From Megaustenia siamemsis (taxonomy: Eukaryota > Mollusca > Gastropoda > Stylommatophora > Ariophantidae): a stretch of DNA of 64,000 bases. Numbering within the stretch: the stretch's first letter is position 1; each line of letters opens with the position of its first letter. The notes below the pieces were generated by a model, which had not been told where the DNA came from, ran no database searches, and was given only the letters and a program-made list of their open reading frames with translations. The stretch spans positions 43,450,261 to 43,514,260 of the forward strand of contig JAVIAB010000008.1 in assembly GCA_032433765.1 (NCBI GenBank), read 5' to 3'. The position numbers were made by a program, and so were the translations under genes. Positions 1 to 11,038 of this stretch are shown one piece after another.

Positions 1-147
1 TGCTGATTTGTGAATTGTGTTTCTGGCTCTACTTCTTGTTTGTGTAACCTGCTGATTTGTGAATTGTGTTTTTGGCTCTACTTCTTGTTTGTGTAACCTG
101 CTGATTTGTGACACGTGTTTCCGGCTCTACTTCTTGTTTGTGTAATA
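1..147 (+). repeat. 49-bp tandem repeat, 3 units
   Basis: Three consecutive units begin at 1, 50 and 99, each starting TGCTGATTTGTG and ending CTTGTTTGTGTAA. The third unit carries several substitutions. The array enters from the left window edge, so its full length is unknown. It directly abuts the Penelope-like fragment that follows. Confidence 0.9.
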
Positions 148-330
148 TGCAAAATATATATATTGGTCAAACAGGTTGACGTCTGGTTGACAGAATCTGT
201 GAACACTTTTATAAAATCGAACATGATTCTGGCACTCCTGTCTCATCCCATTTCATATCGCCAGGACATAACACACATCTCATGACTTCCATGATACTGG
301 CATCATCTCTTATTCCTATGATAGCCATAG
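146..330 (+). mobile_element. Penelope-like element, GIY-YIG endonuclease fragment
   Basis: Translation from about 142 reads CNMQNIYIGQTG, a stop, then RLVDRICEHFYKIEHDSG and a PVSSHF..PGHN segment. This is the C-terminal GIY-YIG endonuclease domain of Penelope-like retroelements, which normally follows the reverse transcriptase. The YIG tyrosine and glycine, the Arg of the RLVDR helix and the EH pair are visible. One in-frame TGA sits where family members have Arg (CGA), consistent with CpG decay. The RT part is absent; the 49-bp array replaces it on the left, and a 15-bp array follows on the right. Dead fragment; identification rests on motif recognition only. Confidence 0.7.
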
Positions 331-359
331 TCGTTTCACTTTGGAGAACCTACACATAG

Positions 360-603
360 CTCATTTCTGTTGTGCTCATTTCTGTTGTGCTCATTTCTGT
401 TGTGCACATTTCTGTTGTGCTCGTTTCTGTTGTGCACATTTCTGTTGTGCTCATTTCTGTTGTGCACATTTCTGTTGTGCTCATTTCTATTGTGCACATT
501 TATGTTGTGCACATTTCTGTTGTGCACATTTCTGTTGTGCTCATTTCTATTGTGCACATTTATGTTGTGCACATTTCTGTTGTGCTCATTTCTGTTGTGC
601 ACA
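360..603 (+). repeat. 15-bp minisatellite, about 16 units
   Basis: The unit is TCATTTCTGTTGTGC with an alternate ACATTTCTGTTGTGC form. The period is a multiple of three and lacks stops, so both strands show open frames (FCCAH- and HNRNE-type repeats). These are artefacts of the period, not genes. Confidence 0.95.
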
Positions 604-959
604 ATACCCTGAGTGAGAAATGTAGACTTTTTAAAATAATCTTGTTAATTACTGTTTTAGCACTATATATAAATGCGAACTGTGGTTTAGTGTACAGCTT
701 TGGAAAATCGACATGTACATTTCGAATGTGTATAATTAAACACAGCACAACAAACAAGAATTAGAAAGACAAAAAATTCATGTCGAATCTTGAGCACATG
801 CACCCCACCAGCTCCCTTCCCAACAATGAACAATTAAGGGTTGATTTTCTTAAAGTTTGGATACTTTGAAACTTTTTTTTTTAAGAAGTGACTGGAAATC
901 AAATATGAGGCACAATAATAGAGGGAGAGTCTTAAGAGAGTAAACACTAGCTGTCGGAG

Positions 960-1008
<49 letters not shown>

Positions 1009-1534
1009 AACAAACTAGAACGATAAATTAAAAAAAAAATAAAAGAAATAAAACTCAGGTTCAAGGGTTAGTAATCTTCACCGGAAGTAATTGAAATGGA
1101 TTCCTATGGTGCTGTACAAGTGTACTCATTCTTCGGGTCACAGCGCTTCACTGCGCCATTTCTTCACGGTCGCTGAGCGCAGTCATATTTTCACATCACA
1201 GCAGCAGTAAATATTCGATAACAAAAGCCCCATATCGTGACCCAGTCTTACAACCTTCATGGGCAAAGGTCTACATTTTTAGCACACGTCAAGTTTGCCA
1301 GTGACGAACTGTGGGAAGGAAGTCATTAAAGCCCTCAATACAAGCTCGAAAACAACACTTTAAAAATAAAAATAAAAAGTTTTTTTCTTTCTCGTTACAA
1401 GCTTCTTCCTCAAAGTGGTCTTTACTGTACTGTCCACGATTTACAGTCAAACTGTGATATGGTGATCGATACATTAAAAATGTGTCTCATGATATTCTTA
1501 AGACCGGGTTTGCCTTTTCTCTGTACTAGGCCAC
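603..1534. other. No gene recognised; contains an (AG)n run
   Basis: Mostly AT-rich sequence with a pure AG dinucleotide run at about 964-1005. No TE domain, RNA gene or long open frame with recognisable protein content was seen on either strand. Confidence 0.6.
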
Positions 1535-2915
1535 AGTGGGTTGTCTAAAGTTAAGACGTCGGCTTCCAGACTAAAAGATCACGGGTTCGATTTTCACCAC
1601 AGGCGGTGAAAAAATGAAAAAAGAAATATATACCAATGGTCTTTTCCTAGCTTTACTCTATACCCTGGTCTCTGGGTAGCGAGATTCCATGTCTAGCCCT
1701 CTCGGGTAGTGAGATCCGATGTCTAGCCCTCTCTGGTAGCGAGATCCGATGTCTAGCCCTCTCTGGTAGCGAGATCCGATGTCTAGCCCTCTCTGGTAGC
1801 GAGATCCGATGTCTAGCTATCTCTGGGTAGTGAGATCCTATGTCTAGCCCTTTATGGGTAGCGAGATCCGATGTCTAGCCCTCTCTGGTAGCGAGATCCG
1901 ATGTCTAGCCCTCTCTGGTAGCGAGATCCGATGTCTAGCTATCTCTGGGTAGTGAGATCCTATGTCTAGCCCTTTATGGGTAGCGAGATCCGATGTCTAA
2001 CCCTCTCTGGTAGCGAGATCCGATGTCTAGCTATCTCTGGGTAGTGAGATCCGATGTCTAGCCCTTTATGGGTAGAGAGATCCGATGTCTAGCCCTCTCT
2101 GGTAGCGAGATCCGATGTCTAACCCTCTCTGGTAGCGAGATCCGATGTCTAGCCCTTTATGGGTAGCGAGATCCGATGTCTAGCCATCTCTGGGTAGTGA
2201 GATCCTATGTCTAGCCCTTTATGGGTAGCTAGATCCGATGTCTAGCCATCTCTGGGTAGTGAGATCCTATGTCTAGCCCTTTATGGGTAGCTAGATCCGA
2301 TGTCTAGCCATCTCTGGGTAGTGAGATCCTATGTCTAGCCCTTTATGGGTAGCGAGATCCGATGTCTAGCCATCTCTGGGTAGTGAGATCCTATGTCTAG
2401 CCCTTTATGGGTAGCTAGATCCGATGTCTAGCCATCTCTGGGTAGTGAGATCCTATGTCTAGCCCTGTCTGGGTAGCGAGATTCGATGTCTAGCCCTCTC
2501 TGGGTAGCGAGATTCGATGTCTAGTCCTCTCTGGGTAGTGTAATTCGATGTCTAGCCCTCTCTGGGTAGTGAGATCCTATGTCTAACCATCTCTGGTAGC
2601 GAGATTCGATGTCTAGTCCTCTCTGGGTAGTGAAATCCTATGTCTAACCATCTCTGGGTAGCGAGATGTGATGTCTAGCCCTCTCTGGGTAGCGAGATCT
2701 GATGCCTAGCCCTCTCTGGGTAGCGAGATCTGATGCCTAGCCCTCTCTGGGTAGCGAGATGTGATGTCTAGCCCTCTCTGGGTAGCGAGATGTGATGTCT
2801 AGCCCTCTCTGGGTAGGGAGATTCGATGTCTAGCCATCTCTGGGTAGTAATCCGATGTCTAATTCTCTCGGAAAACGGCGAAAAACATGTCTCGTGTACA
2901 GAATGTACACTGTAA
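1535..2915 (+). mobile_element. SINE-C copy expanded internally by a minisatellite
   Basis: The head (about 1535-1668) resembles a decayed tRNA promoter with a B-box-like GGTTCGATTTT at about 1588-1600 and a CACAGGCGGTG block. The SINE-C copy at 7225-7440 has the equivalent GGTTCGAATGCC and CACAGGTCGTG. Both copies continue with GCTTTAC and a CTCTGGRTAGYGARA block. In the 7.2-kb copy this block occurs once and is followed by CTCTCGGATAACGACGAAGG. Here the block is repeated for about 1.2 kb, and the matching tail CTCTCGGAAAACGGCGAAAA appears only at about 2863-2885. I infer one SINE whose body expanded in place. Confidence 0.6.
1669..2868 (+). repeat. About 30-bp minisatellite, about 40 units, inside SINE-C
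   Basis: The unit is roughly TCTCTGGGTAGCGAGATCC plus GATGTCTAGCCC. Length is 28-31 bp depending on GG/GGG and CTCTCT/TTTATG variants. Variant pairs alternate in the middle (CTCTCTGG with TTTATGGG), suggesting dimer-level duplication. No coding potential. Confidence 0.9.
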
Positions 2916-3142
2916 ATATACCTTGGCAGTTGGAATCGGGAAAAGTACCGGGCAATATTTAAAAAAAACCTATCTAAAACGTTAAAAGCTCTCGATGTTG
3001 AAAATGAAAATACCTCTAAAGTTGAGGAATGTTTGCCTGCACGGCGGGGGAGAGACCTGAGCACACGGTTGTCGGTGTAAAAGAAATTGGAACGAGTGAT
3101 ATTCACCCAAAATTCAGTCCCTCTGAACTTCGCTAGAGATAA
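2916..3142. other. Spacer between two arrays
   Basis: Single-copy-looking sequence between the 30-bp and 23-bp arrays. A minus-strand open frame crosses it but most of its length is array translation; no domain recognised. Confidence 0.5.
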
Positions 3143-3786
3143 AAAGCTGATGTACGGTAACATATACAGTTGATGTACGGTAACATAAAGCTGATGTACG
3201 GTAACATATAAAGTTGATTTACGGTAACATAAAGCTGATGTACGGTAACATATAAAGCTGATGCACGGTAACATATAAAGTTAATTTACGGTAACATAAA
3301 GCTGATGTTCGGTAACATATAAAGCTGATGTACGATAACATATAAAGTCGGTGTACGGTAACATAAAGCTGATGTACGATAACATATAAATCTGGTGTAC
3401 GGTAGCATAAAGCTGGTGAACGGTAACATATAAAGCTGGTGTACGGTAACATATAAAGCTGATGTACGGTAACATATAAAGCTGGTGTACGGTAACATAA
3501 AGCTGATGTACGGTAACATATAAAGCTGGTGTACGGTAACATATAAAGCTGATGTACGGTAACATATAAAGCTGATGTACGGTAACATATAAAGCTGGTG
3601 TACGGTAACATAAAGCTGATGTACGGTAACATATAAAGCTGATGTACGGTAACATATAAAGCTGATGTACGGTAACATATAAAGCTGATGTACGGTAACA
3701 TATAAAGCTGATGTACGGTAACATATAAAGCTGATGTACGGTAACATATAAAGCTGATGTACGGTAACATATAAAGCTGATGCATG
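3143..3786 (+). repeat. 23-bp minisatellite, about 28 units
   Basis: The unit is AAGCTGATGTACGGTAACATAT plus A, with 21-bp variants lacking TA (AACATAAAGC) and GATG/GGTG alternation. Units are near-identical toward the right end (3630-3780) and diverge to the left, where the first units sit. The minus strand lacks stops, giving three overlapping 150-190 residue frames of MLPYISFICYRT type that are repeat translations. Confidence 0.95.
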
Positions 3787-4186
3787 GCAACAAACAAACA
3801 GTTATACCATACTGAGTAATGTTTTCGGAAGAAGCAAATAAAGATATGATTTAGGTCTTGGTCAGCTCCTATTCGTTTTGCATGACGATTGTATTATGAC
3901 TACGATTATTTCAAATGTTATTGCTCTTCAACTCCAGAATAATTGTAAATGGTTGGACAGATTTATCTGGCACGGAACTGTCATCTACGCAATGCTGGTC
4001 TGTACGTTCTAGCTTCTGTACATTTAGCATCATCTAGATGCATGTCGGCGTTGAAACTTGGCTTGCATGGCACATATTCTCAAATTGTCTTTATTTTGCG
4101 CGAGATGTAGCAATGCCAGCTCATTTGTGATATCATGTATCAATCATCTACTGGGTGTTCCTTTCTCTCGTTTACCTGGGAACCAT
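3787..4186. other. No gene recognised
   Basis: Ordinary-looking AT-rich sequence between the 23-bp array and the 3' tail of the minus-strand L-A LINE. Nothing identifiable on either strand. Confidence 0.5.
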
Positions 4187-5100
4187 CTTCTTCTTCTTCT
4201 TTCCTTCCTCATTTGCCTTTCAGTGTTGAGGGGAGATGTAATTTGGGGTCTTTTTTTGGTCTTCTGTTAGCCTCTTCTGCTGTTATGTTTCCTAGCGTTT
4301 CTAATATTCCGTTAATCCATCTTTTTCGTAGTCAGCCCTGTCATTCGTCTAACACATTTCATCTCGGTAGCGGTTATTTATTTTCTTTTATTATTCTTGC
4401 ATCTTGGGTCCAGGTCTGGCATGGTAGCACAACGTGGGAATGAAGCTTGTATTGCAGAGTGCCCGTTTTGCCCCTTGAGCTATTTCTTTGTTGGACAACA
4501 GCGGTGATAGCTGTTTGGTTATTTGACAACCTTTGTTGCATCTTGAGTCTATCTCTGCTGTTTGTGAATTGTCATTTGTCACTAGACCTCCTAGGTATTT
4601 AAATTCCTCTAATTTTTTTAGTTGTCTGCCGTCTATAATTATGTTGATGTTCTGTTTTTCGTTTGCAATATTCATGACTTCTGTTTTATGGATGTTGATT
4701 TGTCTTTTCTGCAAGCTGTTTTAGGGTGTATAGAGCATCAGTACATCCGGTTTTTTTTTCGGAACCCCATTTGAGAATCGCTGTAGTTCTATTATTGTTC
4801 TGTCTTTTTTTCCATAATTTTGACGTATAGCTTTCCTACATGGCTGAGAAGCGATATACCGCTATATTGATTGCAGTTTCTCTTGCTACCTTTCTTTTTC
4901 AACATTGGTACGGTTATTGCATGTCGCCAGTATTCTGGGGCTTTTTTGTTGCTGTTATGCTGCATTGAATATTCTGTACAGGCATGCAACACCTGTTTCT
5001 CCTGCTGCTGCTATTATTTCTACTGGTATGGCATCTATCCTCAGTGCTTTATTTCGATCTGAACTATACTCTCCATAAGTATCTTCCCCAGGTCATTTTA
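4187..5100 (-). mobile_element. L-A LINE fragment, RT to C-terminus, internally deleted
   Basis: Read on the minus strand, the copy gives a DAIPVEIIAAAGETG block, then an RT-start motif (KKGSKRNCNQYSGISLLSH), a CTDALYTLKQLAEKT block, INIHKTEVM, FKYLGGLVTNDN, a CYHARP.P block, and a C-terminal TKKRWINGILETLGNI region. It ends in a (GAA)n tail at 4187-4203. The catalytic FADD segment between ALYTLKQLAEKT and KTEVM is missing, and so is the segment between the MTG motif and the RKRW motif. The order is typical of endonuclease/RT non-LTR elements. Several frames are needed, so this is a pseudogene; the 5' endonuclease part is absent. Confidence 0.8.
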
Positions 5101-5224
5101 TCGTTTTACGTGACCATTACTTGTTATTTGCATGTTTTTACGTTCTTTATAAAACTGGAACTTTTAATTTTTGCAAAATTGACAGCGTGTTCGTTTCTCC
5201 GCTCATGATATTCTGATTATTCTT

Positions 5225-5640
5225 CTGTAACACTTAAATTCAGGAGGCGAAGGCGCGCCTCCCAGTACCAGAGCTGGAAATTGTCAGCGACCCACAGCTG
5301 ATGGCTTGCGCCAGGATCGGTGAACCAGAACCATCCAGTCCCTGCTCCACCTCTCCGTGGTGCCTCCAGTAACAGACTAACCTGTCTAGTCTGGCCAAGC
5401 GAGCAGTGATTGAATAGGGAAGACAACCCGGTACTCAAAAATGTGCTGAAGTCGGATGTGTTGGGCCGAAAGGCGCAAATATAACAGTTATACTGCAAAC
5501 CACAACACAACGCAGACACGTCCACTTAACGTCCTTTTAAGGACGGTTGACGAAAAGGAATTCTACAGTCTACGAATACTCTAGAATACTTTGGTCATCG
5601 GGCGAACGCAAGCAGGCACTTAAATTCAAAGTTATTTATG
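5225..5640 (+). repeat. RepD interspersed repeat, near-complete copy
   Basis: Non-coding repeat of about 415 bp. Landmarks: CAGCTGATGGCTTGCGCC near 5297, GTCTGGCCAAGCGAGCAG near 5389, GTTGGGCCGAAAGGCGCAAATAT near 5460, AACGTCCTTTTAAGGACG near 5528, CGGGCGAACGCAAGCAGG near 5599. Other copies lie at 27735-27900 (minus), 27975-28320, 56965-57014 plus 61095-61210, and 61800-62115. No protein domain or Pol III boxes found; class unknown. Confidence 0.75.
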
Positions 5641-6942
5641 ATTTAGCAGATCTGTAGATTTTCCACATTTCACAGGCGCATGTCGATATGGGAAAAATGC
5701 AGACTCTTTAAAAAAAAAAGTCAATTTTGTTTCGTTTGAAATGCGTTCTCTTTAACTTATATTTGAGATTTTTCGAAGTCATTTATTTTCAAGAGCATTA
5801 CATTTCCTGAGTACTGTGTGGATATATAGCAATTGACGAACGGGTAAATAAATGTATAGCGAGAGATAGAGAATGTTAAATAACATTACATAAATACCGT
5901 TATTGGAACACAGTAATATTAAAACATAGTTTGGTGACTTCTAGGAGTGTTGATCTGAAGTGACAGTATTAAATTAATCATTGAAATCGCTAACACACAC
6001 ACGAAAACTTCAACTCACGTTCGGGTAAGAAAACGTAACTCTCACCCTTCTTGGCAAGCAAGATTACCTTCCCCTGTCTGCAACGGCCTGATCTGGTTGC
6101 CAAACTCTGAAGTAGTTCCACGCACCACAGTTATAAGTCATGTCTTCTTGTTCCGTTTTTATCGTCAGAATACACACAAATCATATTTCACACCTTAAAG
6201 ATGGAAAAATAAACCTGCGAAAAATAAATTAAATTTTAGACGCATATCGTACGTATAACCCGTCTTTGAGGAAAAGATTAATCTGATTTACTTTTCTACT
6301 TATAAACTAACTTAAGGCACGCACAGTTGTCTGCCCAATAATTTCACCCCAGGGGTTTTGACGTGTTCGGAATAAACATTTAACGTCACGTAGCCAAGAA
6401 AGGGCGCAATTAATTTTTTTTTTTTTAAACGCAAAATACTGAAAGATAATATAACGTCTATTTGCGTCAGTCGATTGTATAGATGAGATGCGGCAGGAAC
6501 AAAGATATATTACACAACCAATCCGCTTCTACTCTCCACAATGGCAGACTTAACGCAAAGATAAAGGTATCCCACTGAGTATAAATACTGAATTTGAACA
6601 AAATCCAAAGACTCTTTTAAAGCGCAAATAAACAAAATGAAATGGATTCTCAGGTTCACATTAAAATGAAAAATTCTCTCATCTCAAAAATGAAGCCTCG
6701 TCGTTTCGCTCATGTCACACACACAATTATCCCCTCTATGATATGGAATATAGTATTCTCTCGTATTATGTTTGGAGCACGCGCAACAAAAGTCTACGTA
6801 AACACACGGCAGCGGCATCCAAACCTTTGTTGTATCTCGGATTGACTATTATTTGTGTTCTACAGTATTTATTATCCACACAATTTAACGAAGGTAACAA
6901 ACATGACTAATATCATCGTCCGTGAACAAAAATTACAACTAA
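5641..6942. other. No gene recognised
   Basis: About 1.3 kb without tandem repeats or recognisable element. A 67-codon plus-strand frame at 6642-6845 has no recognisable content and no supporting context. Confidence 0.5.
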
Positions 6943-6943
6943 T

Positions 6944-6983
<40 letters not shown>

Positions 6984-7161
6984 ACTTTCTTTCTTTCTTC
7001 CTTTCTTTATTTTTTCTTTCTTTCTTTCATTCTTTCTTTCATTCTTTCTTCTGTCTTTCTTTCTTTCTTTCATTCTTTCTTTCTTCCTTTCTTTCTTTCT
7101 TTCTTTCATTCTTTCTTTCTTCCTTTCTTTCTTTCTTTCTTTCATTCTTTCTTTCTTTTTT
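6943..7161 (+). repeat. (TTTC)n tetranucleotide microsatellite
   Basis: Polypyrimidine TTTC array with interspersed TTTA, TTCC and CATT variants that recur in a longer period toward the right half. The polypurine complement gives KERKKE-type open frames that are not genes. Confidence 0.95.
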
Positions 7162-7224
7162 GCTTGTCCGATTACAACTTCCAACCATTATTATGTTGTT
7201 TTAAGAAGAGCCGGCCGGAACGCC

Positions 7225-7440
7225 CTTAGAGCCCATCTGGCTTTTGAGAAATAGTACAAAAGGGTGGTCTAGAGATAAAGCACCAGCCCCTGGGGCATGA
7301 AGGTCCCGGGTTCGAATGCCATCACAGGTCGTGGGAGTTTTTTTTCTTCGAATTCGTAGTTTCTCTGTGGCTTTACCGTCTCCCAGCCTCTGGATAGTGA
7401 AACCTCTCGGATAACGACGAAGGTTATGAGTGCTGGATGT
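7225..7440 (+). mobile_element. SINE-C, compact copy
   Basis: tRNA-related head: GGTGGTCTAGAGATAAAGC (decayed A box) at about 7262-7280 and a B box GGTTCGAATGCC at about 7309-7320. A CACAGGTCGTGGG block follows, then GCTTTACCGTCTCCCAGCC, CTCTGGATAGTGAAACC and CTCTCGGATAACGACGAAGG. It serves as the unexpanded reference for the copy at 1535-2915. Flanking duplications were not identified. Confidence 0.55.
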
Positions 7441-7544
7441 ACTCAAATACTCGCGAATGTGTGAATATTCAAGAGCACATGGAAGTTTTTTTTAAAAAAT
7501 CGAAAACAGTGAATCGAAACGGTCATTTCCGAACGCAATCTTTA

Positions 7545-7630
7545 AGCAATGACTACGCAGAAGATGGATGTGTCGGGGCGAAAGGCGTAAATATGGAGGC
7601 TTGTCTTAAGCTGGCGACACAACGCCCCCA
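7545..7630 (+). repeat. RepD partial copy
   Basis: GATGTGTCGGGGCGAAAGGCGTAAATAT around 7567 matches the RepD landmark GATGTGTTGGGCCGAAAGGCGCAAATAT. Only this central block is clear; the rest is diverged or absent. Confidence 0.5.
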
Positions 7631-7765
7631 CGCTCGCTTTAAGAGTGGGCGCTGGTGAAGAAAAAGGTGTAAAAGATTTTCTGGAAAAGAAACCAAAAAA
7701 TGAGAGTTCATTCATGCGCCTGTGGTCGCAACAGTAGGTTCGGTAGCTCAACAGCTGACCAAGAC

Positions 7766-8092
7766 CTGAAGGTCAAGTACGAGACTTGAATCGCCGTCTT
7801 ACCACGTGAGGTTTCACCCATAATGTGCTTCGCCGCCTATCCAGAAGTTTTCGGAGACTTCTGAATAGTGTCGATTCAAGTATAGAAACTAACCATGCGA
7901 GACGGCATCCCTCACCTTCTCAGAGCAATACTCTGGTACCGATTTCTACCAGCGGCTGGGTCGACTGCGGGGGTATTTTTTTTCCAACAACGAGTACAGC
8001 TCATACTGCTTCCAGCTGGAATCGAACACGGGTTGTCCGAACACCGGAAGCCCAGCCGGGTGGTTTTCCCAATTAGGCTACCGAAACCCGCA
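7766..8092 (-). mobile_element. SINE-A, near-full-length copy
   Basis: On the minus strand it begins GGTTTCGGTAGCCTAATTGGG (A box TAGCCTAATTGG). The B box GTTCGATTCC lies near 8015-8030. The same CAGTATGAGCTGTACTC, GGTCGACCCAGCC and TGGGTACCAG-type landmarks follow as in the copies at 32676-33071 and 39874-40221. It ends in a CAAGTCTCGTACTTGACC block. A and B boxes mark a Pol III, tRNA-derived SINE. No convincing flanking duplication seen. Confidence 0.75.
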
Positions 8093-8102
8093 ACCACCAA
8101 GG

Positions 8103-8464
8103 TCTATTCTGGACTTCCTAGTTGATCTCCCTTTGTAACAATCTGCGTAAAAACAAAACTGGCTATCAGAATCTAGGATTACCATGTTCCCTGTAGTAGT
8201 GACTGTCTCTTACTGATATGGAAGACCTAGTAATGCAGAATCTCTAGGAAGGACAAGTCACACAGTTTTCCAGCCATAGCCTGTAACTAGACAAACTCCA
8301 AATTCTACAGGTCTGTGAGATATATATAGCTAGTCAGCCCACCCACTTAATTTAGTTCATTCAGAAGCTGACCACGCTCTGAACCGCAGGGAAGTGACCT
8401 TTATTTATTTACTTTCTTGAGTATCTAAAATATTATCGCCATGTAGTTAGATTTGAGTATAAAT

Positions 8465-8467
<3 letters not shown>
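8103..8467. other. No gene recognised
   Basis: Spacer between SINE-A and the TA microsatellite with no identifiable feature. Confidence 0.5.

Positions 8468-8556
<89 letters not shown>
8468..8556. repeat. (TA)n microsatellite
   Basis: About 44 uninterrupted TA units apart from one TACA. It immediately precedes a T-run and the conserved CTGAAGGCC motif block at 8588. Confidence 0.97.
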
Positions 8557-8574
8557 TTTTTTTTTATGTTGTTG

Positions 8575-8640
8575 TTTGTTGTTCCAGCTGAAGGCCTACT
8601 TGGCCGAAACGTCGACTTTTGTTTTGTTAATTACCATGTA
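8575..8640 (+). other. Conserved CTGAAGGCC..GGCCGAAACGTC motif
   Basis: CTGAAGGCCTA at 8588 pairs with TTGGCC just before GAAACGTC, forming a short GGCC stem. A second copy of the block (GTTGTTCC..CTGAAGGCCTA..AACGTCG) lies at 15690-15727. The stem-GAAAC-GTC arrangement recalls the minimal hammerhead ribozymes carried by Penelope-like terminal repeats, but the canonical CTGATGA core is not present. Treat as a PLE-type motif relic; function unproven. Confidence 0.35.
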
Positions 8641-9324
8641 AAGCTGTTACCATACCACTTTTTAATTCTTTTTTTTTTTATAATTTGTCATAATCATCAG
8701 CTTTACAGCATCTTCGTATCTCTATGCATTTTGATGCATCTTGATACCTTTACTACAAATTCTCCAGTAAAAGCCGAATGTGAAAAAAGCCATTACAATC
8801 CGCCACACACTCTTTGCGTTATAGAACTGCTCATATCAACGTTACGTCACCAACAGCAACAGGATCTTTAAAAAAAAAATAGAACAGGTAAGTAAACTTG
8901 ACAACATCACACACTTGCAGACAAAGTTGAAATAACCATACACACTATTACCATATTTTTTAATACAAATTAATACACTTTAATTCAATTATTTCATTCC
9001 TGCGATCTTTGAGTTTAAGAATAAAAGGGTGTCACTTAGTTTCACGCACGCATTTTTATTTGTTTGCATTCACCTCAAATAAAAATAAACGTTCACAAAA
9101 TGAATTTCTATTTTCATTTGACGTAAAAGTTAAAAAAAAAAATGCGATTGCATGAAATATAAACCTGCACAGTTACTTGACTCTAAGGTCGTTGACAAAC
9201 CTCATTCTTTTAACCGATCTCTCCATCCTGTAAATGAGAAAACAATTGCAAGCCTGGCTTCTGAGTACACTTAACATTTGTTTATTGGGTAATATATATT
9301 TATCTGCAATGCTATATTATTCTT
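8641..9324. other. No gene recognised
   Basis: AT-rich spacer. A 101-codon frame at 8566-8871 overlaps the motif block and has no recognisable domain. Confidence 0.5.
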
Positions 9325-9480
9325 CTTCTTCTACCTTTCAGCTCCCTGTGGAGCATAGATCCTGAACATACACTTTCCAAGTCGTTCTGTTTCCTGCCAT
9401 TCTTTTAAGATCGTTCCATGTCTTCCCCATCATCTTCATCTCTGCTTCTATCTGTCTTCTCCAAGAATTCCTTGGTATGT
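9325..9480 (-). mobile_element. L-F LINE C-terminal end
   Basis: The minus strand reads RRQIEAEMKMMGKTWNDLK followed by RMAGNRTTWKVYVQDLCS and a stop. This is the usual extreme C-terminus of non-LTR retrotransposon proteins (W..L..LA.DR..W...V..LC pattern). A (GAA)n tail at about 9322-9334 follows the stop. A longer open frame in another phase (9405-9638) overlaps it and is a shadow. The rest of the element is missing or too decayed to read. Confidence 0.65.
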
Positions 9481-9639
9481 CTCTTAGACAGAAAGCCTTC
9501 ATCTTTCCTGAATGCCGGATTTACTTTTATTCTTTTCTTTGACTTGTCCATGTTTGTGAAGTTTTTTCGGCTTATTTTATTACAGTATGGGATAGCCAGT
9601 CCCATGCTTAACCCTCCTTTCTCGCCTCTTACGAACATG

Positions 9640-9965
9640 CCTGGTAGGGTACAGCGCCACTATTCTTTACTCCCCTTTCGGGCCCCAGCAGCGCACAGGC
9701 GGTTATATTATTACACCACTATATTTATTTTTTTTTTAAAATTAAAAGCTAACATTAAGTTGTGAAGTTCAGTGATTGTTACAGTCTTTAAAAAAAAAAA
9801 GGCGTTCTCTAAAAGAAAAAAAAAATACAAAAAGCCTGCTTTTAACAATAACGTAGAAAAACCCATCTGTCACGCAGACATACATGGAAATATTGAAACA
9901 ATTACAGAGGCTGTTGAATTATAGTCTATTAGGGAGCGTACACGAAAAAAAACCCCACCAGGTAG
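9640..9965. other. No gene recognised
   Basis: Spacer with A- and T-runs. Nothing identifiable. Confidence 0.5.
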
Positions 9966-10267
9966 ACAACCAGCCAACCAACCAGTCAACCACCCAGCCA
10001 ACCAACCAACCAACCATACAGTCAGCGAATCAGCCAACCAACAAACCAACCAACGAATCAGCCAAGCAGCCAGCCAACCAACCAACCAACCAACCATCCA
10101 ACCAACAAGTCAACCACTCAGCCAGCCAACCAACCAACCACACAGCCACCCAGCCAACCAACCAACCAATCAGCCAAGCAGCCAGCCAACCAACCAACCA
10201 ATCAGCCAAGCAGTCAGCCAACCAATCAACCAACCATCAAGTCAGCTAATTAGCCAACCAACCAACT
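9966..10267 (+). repeat. (AACC/CAGC)n tetranucleotide-based array
   Basis: AACCAACCAGCC-type array with CAGT and AATC variants grouped into longer, irregular blocks. Translations on both strands (NQPTNQPT and WLVGWLA) are artefacts. Confidence 0.95.
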
Positions 10268-10724
10268 ACAACACAGGGTTTTCAAAAACGACAAAAAAAC
10301 CCCACTATGATTCTAAATGAGCGGTGGATATCGCGATAAATGTATCCCAAAAACGAAAAACTGACATGTTATTATACATCAAGTTAGCTGGGAAGAAACG
10401 TATCAGCGCATTATTATCTGAGTTCAGTACATACACCGTCTATTTCAAATGATGATAATGTAAACACTTGATTCCACATAACCCATTCACCAATAGCAGC
10501 AGGGAATATAGGCCGCTTGGGAGGAAGTTCACTCTTAAATCAATATGACTGACCCTTTCAAGTCAACCAGATATTTATTTTATAAACAAATTGTCGGAGG
10601 GCGTTTCTCCCTTTTTGGGGGCGGAAGTAGAAGAGGAGTACAGAGTGAATACCTTAATCGGCAGGGATGGGAATATGTCTAGATCAGGAATGGGGAAAAT
10701 GTACGCATATTTGTCTGCGTGGGC
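10268..10724. other. No gene recognised
   Basis: Spacer preceding the nested LINE cluster. Its right end may contain more diverged L-A sequence, but I cannot read a frame before about 10725. Confidence 0.5.
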
Positions 10725-11038
10725 ATTCCAACGTTATGCTACCAATGCCAGTTCTGGACCCTAAATACAAAAACAAAAAGAACAATTGCTCATACTGAGA
10801 TGGAATGTTGTTAGACGAATGACAGGAAACAGTCTGAGATATAAGAACAGAAATGATGAACTCAGAAAAAAGCTAGGAATAAGCCCCGCTATAGAAAATA
10901 GACTATATTGAGAATACCATGGGCAGCTAAGAAGAGTAATGAAAACGTTCTGAAAGAACCAAAAGCAAAACGAGAACTAATTTCCAATATTAGGAAGAAA
11001 CAATCATCATTTTTTGGCCCTGTAATGAGAAGGGAACA

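Noticed and set aside
4058..5208. Plus-strand frames of 60-100 codons
   Set aside because: Antisense shadows of the minus-strand L-A LINE.
9405..9638. 77-codon minus-strand frame
   Set aside because: It is out of phase with the recognisable LINE C-terminus in the same place.
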